A DNA stretch of 64,000 nt from QYOJ01 sp964616825 (GTDB lineage Bacteria > Bacteroidota > Bacteroidia > Bacteroidales > FEN-979), in assembly GCA_964616825.1 (NCBI GenBank), contig CAZTSX010000008.1, positions 1 through 64,000 of the forward strand, written 5' to 3'. This document shows positions 10,001-17,358 of this stretch, one piece after another; position 1 is the first letter of the stretch, and each line of letters opens with the position of its first letter. A model generated the notes under the pieces. That model saw only the letters and a list, made by a program, of their open reading frames with translations, searched no databases and was not told the origin of the DNA. Position numbers and translations under genes: made by a program.

Positions 10001-10976
10001 GCAGAATGGAGCCGCCAAATTCATTGTTGTATCCGGAGAGATGCATCACATATACTGGCTCGGATGCTTCGAGATAGACCGTGTTTGCCGCTCCGGGGAT
10101 CGGATATTTGAAAAGATCGCCTGCCTGGATTGTAGCAACAGGAGTAGGATTACCATCCAGCATAATATCGGTATTGGGTTGTGTCCCGCATACATAGATA
10201 GACTCGTAGGCATTGGCATATCCACGAATAGCAATATACTCCCAGCCAAGGATGTTCGTAGGAATGATCTGATCGCAGATGACATCATAAGCCCCTCCCT
10301 GATAGATGGAATCATCTTGCCAGGATACTGCAATGGGCTTGTCGGAGGTAATCCTGGAGCCATTCAGCGTTCGACCTGCCTCGGTATAGATAGCCCGGGC
10401 GCTATATGTCTGCCCCTTGTCCAGTGTGATCACAAATGGTTGTCCGGGTGGATGTCCGATGATATCATCCGAAGGACGGATCGTGACGGTGGTGCTGTCC
10501 TCTGTTGCTACGATATCAAATGACTCTTGCCCGACCTGGTTATGGTAGTCATTCTGTGAGACAATATAAAAATCAAGCCCGACGGCGTTTTTTCCTTTCA
10601 GCGAAAAGATGCCGGGGTTGGCCGTGTGAGCGCATTCATAATAAGCTGTTACATCATTGTCGGAAGTCAGTAATAATCCACGATTCAGAACCTGATCTGC
10701 CGGGGCGTTTTCTATGATATTGATCCAGGGGGTAAGGTTGATGCTGAATGTAGTGTTTGGATTGATCTTTTGTGTGATAGGTGTAAATATAAGATTGGCG
10801 GGCATCCGGAGTGTAATGTTGGCGGTGTCCTCCATGGTGGAGATCCGCATGAAAATTGGTCGGTCACCATGACCCTGGGCAATCTCGGGCCCCACAAACC
10901 AGAACTCAGTGTCGATCTGGGCCGTACCTACAAAGGAGATTAAAAGGAGCGTCAAGAATAAGAAAAGTCTCTTCAA
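7095..10976 (-). CDS. IgGFc-binding-domain / PKD / FISUMP surface protein
   Basis: 1293 residues. A signal peptide (MKRLFLFLTLLLISFVGTAQ) is followed by a ~400-residue region typical of the IgGFc-binding N-terminal family (TEFWFVGPE, LLTSDNDVTAYYE, SDKPIAVSWQDDS, EPVYVMHLSGYNNEFGGSILP). Then come two Ig-like segments (residues ~440-575, the first with SVALDGGS), five PKD_6-like repeats (each opening I/L-x-G-x-D-T-x-C-Q and containing YIWxLPPG), a GGIPYGGNYSG beta-sandwich segment and a C-terminal FISUMP domain. The last ~190 residues are about three-quarters identical to those of the downstream protein, and the final 23 residues are identical. Predicted to be an exported adhesin-like surface protein. 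The IgGFc name comes from the domain family; binding to immunoglobulin is not implied. Confidence 0.9.
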   Translation of the reverse strand: MKRLFLFLTLLLISFVGTAQIDTEFWFVGPEIAQGHGDRPIFMRISTMEDTANITLRMPANLIFTPITQKINPNTTFSINLTPWINIIENAPADQVLNRGLLLTSDNDVTAYYECAHTANPGIFSLKGKNAVGLDFYIVSQNDYHNQVGQESFDIVATEDSTTVTIRPSDDIIGHPPGQPFVITLDKGQTYSARAIYTEAGRTLNGSRITSDKPIAVSWQDDSIYQGGAYDVICDQIIPTNILGWEYIAIRGYANAYESIYVCGTQPNTDIMLDGNPTPVATIQAGDLFKYPIPGAANTVYLEASEPVYVMHLSGYNNEFGGSILPHDSCTGSPQIGFNRTNTNSFALLILTRNGNEGSFLLNGSNTIITATDFTVVPGTNDIWVYARKQLSTSQVPVGPNLILNTMGKFHLGILHKTGPSAEYGYFSDFSSLYLGADQNICPGDSVALDGGSNMTSYAWHKLIAGIWTLIGSNRYYTVYDSGYYSCLVNGDYCTLSDTIHIGYYPNATVSLGPDTTICEGTTITFDPGQFVSYNWNTGSTDPTLTTGTGALYWVRVENNNNCAAYDSVYLFIDSLPMANHDINGLDTVCQGQNNVYYYVDSLHFANTYIWTLPPGASGTSDTAGIMLNFAKTATSDTLTVRGHNDCGDGPEVAFPISVKPLPGPAGTINGPDTVCQTDSGIPYTTNSIQDASTYIWTIPPGATITSGTGSDSITIDFGVTAASGNIIVCGQNECGNGDSTFLPITVKLLPIPAGAISGADTLCQGSTGVSYEVDTIVGASFYIWSLPPGASVSSGDSTRNILVSFDSTAQSGNVVVKGLSDCGQGDSSVRAIKVNPLPVPAGSLTGEDTVCQGQSGVIYSVDSIDHASSYIWSLPPGVSITSGSGSRQITVDYSTAALSGTVTVRGHNDTCGDGRQSILPVLVNPLPVDAGTITGSDTVCQNQSGVSFSIPIIQYATSYIWAFTGTGVTITNNGASVLLDFSPSATSGNLSVKGENACGFGVVSPLFPIFIHPRPDVTLQICETITTREARPFRLKGGIPYGGNYSGTSVAAGWFTPSLVPPGNDTVTITYQYTNMYGCNYSASQQIAVLTTPSFTCGDTLLDVRDSIRYATALIGSQCWMASNLNYGIPIPSSQMPRYNCIAEKYCYIDNPVNCVNAGGLYQWDEIMHYDETPGFQGLCPPGWHLPTEPEWTILFNQYINNGFAGSALKITGYSGFNALLSGIRFHTSIWKFPTNDPLLRSILFWSSTIHGPYKAWAHGMNEVTIDTDYTPSVSFYPALRSNAFAVRCLRD

Positions 10977-11039
10977 CGTGTTGTTTTTCTATTAGAAGAC
11001 GTAAAATTACAAAAAATGGTTGGCACTGAATTGAGTTAA

Positions 11040-12061
11040 TTATTCAGGCAGGGGTGGATTCTTACCCCGATCAATGATCTGGAATTCTGTTCGCCTGTTT
11101 ACCTGATGCTCACTTTCAGTACATATGACTCCCATCCGACAATCGCAACTGGTGATGAGTTTTGTTTCTCCATATCCTTTTGCTGAGATCCTGTTCGCTT
11201 CTATTCCCTTACTGATTATGTATGCTACTGCGGATTCAGCGCGCTTTTGGGAAAGCTCCCGGTTGTATGCTTCCGATCCGCGACAATCGGTATGCGATCC
11301 CAACTCAATAGAAACCGGGTAGATTTGCAGGATACTTACGAGGCTGTCAAGCGAGGATTTGGCATCATCCCGGATCTCCCATCTGTCGAAATTGTAATAG
11401 ATGTTTTCGAGAATATAGGGTTTATTCAACTCAAGAGCGACTGGTGACTGATGACTGGTGACTTCTTGCCTTCGTGCCTCCATGCCTTTGTGCCTTTCTT
11501 GGAACCAGTAAATATCATCATCCCCGAGACCACCGGGCCGGTTAGAGCTGAAGAAACCCTGATTTCCTGTGCTATCTGTTGCCATTGAAAAATCATCGTA
11601 CGAAGAGTTCACAGGTGAACCCAGGTTGTGAGGCCGGGTCCACTTTCCTCCCCTGAAGTGTGCAGAGAAGATATCCAGACCGCCAAACCCGGGATGCATA
11701 TCGGATGCGAAATAGAGGTCTCCATTCTCCGTAGCAAACGGGAACATTTCATTACCTGAAGTGTTGATCTCTGCTCCCAGGTTCTTCGGTATGCTCCACC
11801 TGCCTGCCTTTTTCACTATCTGGTAAATATCTGTCCCTCCAAATCCTCCCGGCATATCCGAGACAAAAAAGAGGATTTGTCCATCAGGTGTGTGGCTTCC
11901 CGTTTCATGTCTACATCACCTTTTTTGATCGTCTTTTGAAGCAATGTCACTGCTTCCATATAGTTGTAAAGAGTCATCTCCCTCTTCGCCTGCTTGACCT
12001 GCCCTTCTGCTTTTGAGAAAGTTAGGATCAAGGCTAAAATTAATATTGCTGTCCTGGTCAT
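11040..12061 (-). pseudogene. PD40/OmpA (PorE-like) protein with internal deletion and frameshift
   Basis: Two overlapping frames together look like one damaged TPR-PD40-OmpA gene. The 5' part (12061-11816) gives a signal peptide (MTRTAILILALILTFSKAEG) and one TPR-like helix pair ending near KKGDVDMKREATH. The 3' part (from about 11885, another frame; first ATG 11855) starts in mid-propeller (TPDGQILFFVSDMPGGFGGTDIY) and runs through PD40 blades to a complete OmpA-like peptidoglycan-binding domain (SIELGSHTDCRG, NRRTEFQI). The intact relative at 25520-27508 has some 270 more residues between the equivalent points, so the lesion is a deletion plus a frame change, not a single indel. Inside the 3' part, a repeat-derived linker encodes MEARRQEVTSHQSPVA. 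Such proteins usually anchor T9SS components to peptidoglycan. A chimeric assembly join is the alternative explanation. Confidence 0.75.
11440..11498. repeat. Two degenerate tandem repeats inside the OmpA coding region
   Basis: A 7-bp unit (CTGGTGA/CTGATGA, about 3.5 copies) is followed by an 8-9-bp unit (TGCCTTTG-like, four copies). They lie in frame between the PD40 and OmpA parts and encode a hydrophilic linker absent from the paralogue. Confidence 0.65.
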
Positions 12062-12126
12062 CAGGTCATTTTTTACCCTAAATCTCCTGAAGGGGCCTTA
12101 CTCCCCCCAAAGGGTTGGAATGTAAT

Positions 12127-12332
12127 TCATGGCAATTGATGGCAATATCATGGCAATTGATGGCAATATCATGGCAATTNNNNNNNNNNNNNNNNNNNNN
12201 NNNNNNNNNNNNNNNNNNNNNNNNNNNNNNNNNNNNNNNNNNNNNNNNNNNNNNNNNNNNNNNNNNNNNNNNNNNNNNNTCATGGCAATTGATGGCAATA
12301 TCATGGCAATTGATGGCAATATCATGGCAATT
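12127..12332. repeat. 21-bp tandem repeat interrupted by an assembly gap
   Basis: The unit ATGGCAATTGATGGCAATATC (21 bp, itself built from an ATGGCAAT half-repeat) occurs about 2.5 times on each side of a 100-N gap (12180-12279). The 53 bp before and after the gap are identical. It lies between the PorP/SprF-like gene and the damaged OmpA gene. The true copy number is unknown; nothing else is seen in this interval. Confidence 0.9.
12180..12279. other. Assembly gap (100 N) within tandem repeat
   Basis: One hundred Ns. The flanking 53 bp are identical (12127-12179 and 12280-12332), as expected when contigs break in a tandem repeat. Confidence 0.95.
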
Positions 12333-13274
12333 CTAAAAATATCTCGGTGTCAGCATTCGTTTTTTATGGAAGAGATCAACTTCATATCCAATCCGGATCT
12401 CATGCGATCCCCGGCTGTTTGCCTTCAACGCATTGAACCAGATGTCGTAAGCATAACCTATTGCAAATCCTTTTCCAAGTTCTACGCCTACCAGTAACCC
12501 CAGGGCTCTTTCTGTCCGGTAGGATGCCCCTATAGTGAGGATGTCATACAACAGGAAACGGACACTGATATCTGCCTGTAAAGGTGCATGTCGCACATAC
12601 TTCATCAGGAGGGATGGCATGAACACAACACGGTTTGAAAATGGAATTGCACCACCTGCGATCCCGTAGAAATTACGCAGCAATTTCGTAAAGCTGGTTT
12701 GATCATCTGGCGCCGCACTGGAGACCACTATCTGGTTTTGTAACAGGTGTTTGGAAGAGATGCCAACATAATAGCGTTCGTGATAAAAATAGATCCCGAA
12801 ATCGACATCCGGCACCACCCTGTTATTTACATTGTTTATCAGCTCTATATCACCGGGATCTCTCGGATTCAATGCATTCCAGTCGATATTGTAATATTTG
12901 ATTCCTGCCGAGATACCAAAAGAGAGCGTACTTGTTGGAAACAGGATCCGATATGCGAAAGAGCCCATGATGTTATAATCTACCGAGGGACCTAATTCAT
13001 CGCGGTAAGCGTAGAATCCCAGGCCGATATGTGGATTCCTTAAAGGAGTGCTTGAGGTGAAACAGAATGTTTTTGGAGCACCATCGATTCCCACCCATTG
13101 AAACCTCGCCAGCAGGTCCATAGAGAAGACTTCCCGGCTTCCCGCAACAGCGGGATTGTATTCGAGCTTGGTATACATGTATTGGGTAAACAATGCATCC
13201 TGCTGTCCATAGACAAAGTTCAATGGAAGTAAGAAGTAAGAGGTAAGAAGCAAGAGGTAAGTACGTTTCTTCAT
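12333..13274 (-). CDS. PorP/SprF-family type IX secretion membrane protein
   Basis: 313 residues. The signal peptide is followed by the family opening QQDALFTQYMYTKLEYNPAVAGS, alternating beta-strands and a C-terminus ending in an aromatic residue, as expected of an outer-membrane beta-barrel (PorP/SprF family). It starts 6 bp after the stop of the type B adhesin gene. This adhesin-then-SprF-like order is the known layout in which the SprF-like protein serves secretion or attachment of the type B substrate beside it (SprB/SprF in Flavobacterium). Its signal peptide is encoded by a degenerate repeat (13226-13261; TYLLLLTSYFLLPL). The gene is intact although both neighbours in the unit are broken. 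Confidence 0.92.
   Translation of the reverse strand: MKKRTYLLLLTSYFLLPLNFVYGQQDALFTQYMYTKLEYNPAVAGSREVFSMDLLARFQWVGIDGAPKTFCFTSSTPLRNPHIGLGFYAYRDELGPSVDYNIMGSFAYRILFPTSTLSFGISAGIKYYNIDWNALNPRDPGDIELINNVNNRVVPDVDFGIYFYHERYYVGISSKHLLQNQIVVSSAAPDDQTSFTKLLRNFYGIAGGAIPFSNRVVFMPSLLMKYVRHAPLQADISVRFLLYDILTIGASYRTERALGLLVGVELGKGFAIGYAYDIWFNALKANSRGSHEIRIGYEVDLFHKKRMLTPRYF
13226..13261. repeat. Degenerate repeat encoding the PorP/SprF signal peptide
   Basis: GAAGTAA/GAGGTAA/GAAGCAA-type units of 7-8 bp, about five copies. On the minus strand they read as the hydrophobic core of the signal peptide. Confidence 0.65.
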
Positions 13275-13280
13275 CCTGTT

Positions 13281-16200
13281 TTACTTTGATCCTCCACGAA
13301 CAAAAATCCATCCGGTCATACGCTCCATCTCTTTGATGTTCAGCACATAATAGTATGTTCCGTCGGGAACTGTCTCTCCCCGGTGGTTGGTCCCGTCCCA
13401 CACCCTGAAGGTGTTGTCGTACCGCTCGAAACTGTTTATTTGATCACCCCACCTGTTGAAAATCTGTACACTGTTCTCCTGATACTGTTCAATGCATTCG
13501 ATGATCCAGGTGTCGTTAACGCCATCACCATTCGGGGTGATTACGTTGTAGATTTCCAGGCATTCGGGATCAGGAGGATCCGGCCCGGATTTGACACGGA
13601 TCCTAATACTATCAGTTCCGGAACAACCTGAGATTACGTCAACCACAGTTAGCGTAAATGTGGTATCGGAGATCAGGCTTATCGTCACCGGTTGTAGTAT
13701 TGACGGATCCAGCAGTAGGCCTTCCGGTTCCCACGAAAAGAGATACTCTCCGGAACCTGATTCCACGTTTCCCGGAAGGATCGTGGCTGTGCCTTGTTCG
13801 ATAGTCTTATTCGGCCCGGCATCTACAATCAGTTCAGGGTATATTTTAATGGTCATCTGATCAGACGCGATGGAGTCCATACAGGCTGATTCTCCCTTTG
13901 CTGTCAAGACCAACGTTACGAAGCCACTTTCACCTGGAGAAGAGTAATAAACAGGAGTCAGGGTAGATGTTTCCTCCAGGGTGCCAATTCCATTATGAAG
14001 CCATTGGAGCGAAGTAATATGCCGCGCAGTAGCATTTGTAACCTGAAATGTTCCACCCGTACAGATGGCGTCATCGGGACCGGCATCTACTTGTGCTGCT
14101 TTTGAGAACGTGATCATTATTGTATCCCGGACATCTTCACAGGGTTGCATGGCAAAGCCGGTTAACGATATGTTCACTGAGCCAGCTAATACATCTTCAC
14201 TACTGGGGAAATAAACCGGATGCAGGCGTGTTGGATCATTGAAAACGCCATCTCCTGAGGTGCTCCAGAGCAATGAGGTATAACTTGTTGCACTAGCGTC
14301 AGATATAATAACAGGGATGTTTTCACAAGACAGGATATCCGGACCGGNNNNNNNNNNNNNNNNNNNNNNNNNNNNNNNNNNNNNNNNNNNNNNNNNNNNN
14401 NNNNNNNNNNNNNNNNNNNNNNNNNNNNNNNNNNNNNNNNNNNNNNNCTAGCGTCAGATATAATAACAGGGATGTTTTCACAAGACAGGATATCCGGACC
14501 GGCATTTGCAACTGGAGGTATGGCGATAATGACCGGGAAGGGGGGAGAACGAGCACCGTCGCCGCAGATGTTGCTACCATAAACTGTAATTTCTCCGGTT
14601 GTGGCGTCAGGTGATATATTAACAGTGATACTGTTTGTGTCGGTATACGTTACAAATAGTGCCTGATTTCCAGGTGAGAGCCAGGATACGGTGACAGCAT
14701 TTGAGTTGACAGGTGATGTGATCACTCCTCCGGATGTGATCCACCATTTGTAATATGTCTTTCCTGGTTCGGTCAGGTAGATATGACCGGATGTACCTGC
14801 ACAAACCGTATCGGAACCTGTGATGGTGGGTAGAGGCGCAGGAAGGATGGTTGCCACGACAGGAACCCGGACCGGACTTATGCAGTCGGTGCTGTCGCTT
14901 CGTGCTTCGGCATAGTAGATTGTAGTGACATCGATGACAGGGGTGACAAATGTCGTGTCGCCAGCCAACAAACGAATTCCTCCAACAGGCATATCATACC
15001 AATCGACGGTTTCGGTTGAGCGAACCGTGGCATGCAGTGTGACTGTTCCCGGTCCACACCGGGAATCTCCGTGACCGACCGGTTCGGGAGGTGTGCTGTA
15101 GAAAATGGTCGTAAACACAGCAGTGCTCGAACTGCCGTACCACCAGGTGTTGATCATTTTGTTGTGGCAATCCGGTTCGTTGAGCCCCCAGGGGGGTGAC
15201 AACCCGGGTAACCAGGAATGGAACCGGGTGTACACCCTTCAAGGTTGGTGGACTGGGGAGAGACAGGGCAGTAGAAACTCGTGCTGACCAGTAGCGAATC
15301 ATCCCAAAAAGTCATTGGTGTTTGCACATTCGGATTGACAGGTCTTACAAGGGAAATAATGAAGCCATCCGGATTTGTCTCCTGATCCCATATTGGAAGA
15401 TTGGTCAGGCCATCGGCAAATGTGACTGTGACGGCTATTGCAGTGCCGTCTGGAACGGGATTATCTTGTCCGTCATGGCCATTTCAGGTAATCTCGTTGA
15501 GACCAGGTGAAACGGGTGAAAAGAGATTGACCGTGGTCGTCGGGAATCCATATGGGAAGACGAGTTCCAGATCAATGTTCCCCGACTTATTGACGTTCAC
15601 CAGGATCAACTTCGGATCACTACAGGGCGGGAAAGCGGGATCTTGTATCATCTCAGGCGTTCCAATGATCTCCCCATACTCTCCACTTGGGTATAACGAA
15701 GTGTCCGGATTATTCAGGAATACTCTGTAGTCAGCGATTTCAGGAAAGGTAAGGAAGGTATTGGTGTTGACTGATTGCCGATCCGTTAGAAAATTCCCCG
15801 TATTGTAGCATCCGTAAGGGTTGCAGAAGATAGTTGCAGCGCCTATACGGGCCTGCTGAAACTTCAGCTTGGTGACAATGCCATCGTCGGAGTAGACAAA
15901 AAAGCGTCCGTTGAACTCATGCATAGGGTACCCAAGATCGGCGTAAACCTGCCAGGCTTGTGACCATACACGACCATAGATCATATCCTCAGGAATTGCT
16001 GGCATATGGTCATCTGAAACAACCTGAAAATCCCACAAATCGAAGATGACGCTAGCATATGTATAGGTGGTACTGATCTCAAAATAGTAGTTGCCTGTAT
16101 CAGCACTGTTGGTAATAGTATACTGCAACGGGGTATATCCCCCCAATAGAGGAAATGGACCAACAAATGCCTGGCTATAGTATTGTATGTAACCTGTTTG

Positions 16201-16524
16201 CCCAGGCTGTGGACAAGTACCACTCAAGACAATGGTCCCATCCGGCTTTCGCAGGTTGAACTGGTGCTGATTTACCGGGGATTTCAATCCGAATAGAATA
16301 GACTCTCCAGCCTCTTTGATGTGGATATAAAGCCGGTAATTTGGCAGACAGTTGATCACACCAAATTGGGTGTAATCGCTTAAGACCCAGTTGGTGATAT
16401 AGAGTCCTGCGCTGGATAAGAGAGAGTCGGGTTGAAGTTCACGGGTTCCTTCACCAACACTCATCCGGGATGAGAGAAAGAGGATTAGCAGCGTGAGGAA
16501 TGCATGACGAAAAAGGAGTCTCAT
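13281..16524 (-). pseudogene. Type B T9SS adhesin (shared N-module, PKD/Ig, CHU_C tail), disrupted
   Basis: The 5' part (16524-15484) has a signal peptide and the same N-terminal module as the proteins at 1-6874 (GEGTRELQP, YRVFLNNPDTSLYPSG). It stops at a TGA (15484-15486) exactly where the paralogues have Trp (ITWDG / ILWDG); the frame then continues well conserved (NGHDGQ, DGLTNLPIWDQE, FIISLVRP). A second lesion is a -1 shift at a C6/G5 run (15185-15196): adding one base gives GCHPPWGLNEPDCHNK and restores the frame. Next come Ig/PKD domains and, after an artificial gap (14348-14447), more Ig domains and a gliding-motility C-terminal domain (NVITPNGDGVNDTW, IFNRWG, GTYYYVL). Removing the Ns and one copy of the 55-bp duplicate joins the two 3' frames exactly. 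Real decay or unresolved sequence error are both possible. Confidence 0.82.
14348..14447. other. Assembly gap (100 N) between identical 55-bp ends
   Basis: Bases 14293-14347 are identical to 14448-14502 (55 bp). Deleting 14348-14502 (155 bases) puts the coding frames on both sides in register and gives a continuous VIISDASATSYTSLLWS segment. The gap therefore probably contains nothing. Confidence 0.93.
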
Positions 16525-16558
16525 GTCAGGAAGGGGATTTAGGGGTGAAATGAACTTT

Positions 16559-17263
16559 CTATGGAGTAGTTATTGTCACCGGCAACACTTTCCCATTATA
16601 AACCTTGTGTCCGTTCAGGGCGAAATCGACAATATATTGTGCCATCTGGTCTGGCTCAAAAGAGGCTTTGGCATGGGGAAAGGCTGTCTTAAACATCTCG
16701 GTATCTACACCTCCAAGCGCTAAACAATTAACCCGGATCTCTTCCTCCTGTAACTCAACAGCCAGTGCTTCGGTCAGGATAGATACGGCTCCTTTACTGG
16801 CGCTGTAAGCAGTAAGACCAGTAAACTTTTTACTTCCCTGGATGCCACCCAAACTACTGATATTGACAATGTGGGCTCCTTTATTCATCATGGGCAGAAT
16901 TGCCTGGGTGAAGAAAAAGAGTCCCTTTATATTGACGTCGAAAACGGTATCAAAATCTTCGGGCTTAACTTTCCGGAAACCTTTATAAATCAAGGCTCCT
17001 GCATTGTTGATCAGGATATCGCAATGGGGCATGTAAGTTTCTATACGCTGCAATACCAATGGGTAGAAATCGAACTGGGTAAGGTCAAAAGCATAGTGAG
17101 TGACATTAGCTTCCGGATTGATTCGGTTGCACTCGTTGACCAGTTCTTCCAGTTGTTTTTCGTTTCGGGAAATAGCGATCACATGGTTTTTTTTGGACCG
17201 GGAAAAGATTCTGACTATTTCGTGACCAATGCCTTTACTGGCTCCAGTGACTATAATGTTCAT
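16559..17263 (-). CDS. Short-chain dehydrogenase/reductase (SDR)
   Basis: 234 residues, the usual length of a classical SDR. It has the NAD(P)-binding TGASKGIG (residues 6-13), NNAG (86-89), structural Asn111, Ser137 in VNISSLGG, and the active-site YSASK (Tyr153, Lys157). Arg33 after the second strand suggests NADPH preference (inference). The family includes 3-oxoacyl-ACP reductases and sepiapterin-reductase-like enzymes; the substrate cannot be told. It lies 34 bp upstream of the adhesin gene on the same strand and diverges from the T9SS cargo gene at 17359. Confidence 0.9.
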   Translation of the reverse strand: MNIIVTGASKGIGHEIVRIFSRSKKNHVIAISRNEKQLEELVNECNRINPEANVTHYAFDLTQFDFYPLVLQRIETYMPHCDILINNAGALIYKGFRKVKPEDFDTVFDVNIKGLFFFTQAILPMMNKGAHIVNISSLGGIQGSKKFTGLTAYSASKGAVSILTEALAVELQEEEIRVNCLALGGVDTEMFKTAFPHAKASFEPDQMAQYIVDFALNGHKVYNGKVLPVTITTP

Positions 17264-17331
17264 AACATAACGGTTTGAAGAAATAAAGGTACATTTTTTT
17301 TGTGTAGAATCATTCCAAACAAGTTTTTTAT

Positions 17332-17339
17332 TATCTTTG
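17332..17339 (+). promoter_or_regulatory. Bacteroidetes -7 promoter element TATCTTTG
   Basis: TATCTTTG matches TAnnTTTG and lies 19 nt before ATG 17359. The -33 TTG at the standard spacing is weak. It would drive the two T9SS cargo genes that follow. Confidence 0.55.
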
Positions 17340-17358
17340 CATCGGATTCACTAAAATC

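Noticed and set aside
12098..12336. Frames of repeated IAMILPS or WQLMAIS residues
   Set aside because: These are translations of the 21-bp tandem repeat across Ns, with no support as proteins.
15484..15486. TGA read as Trp (alternative genetic code)
   Set aside because: TGA ends other intact genes here at the expected family C-termini (for example 7095 and 39144), and the same adhesin gene also has a frameshift.
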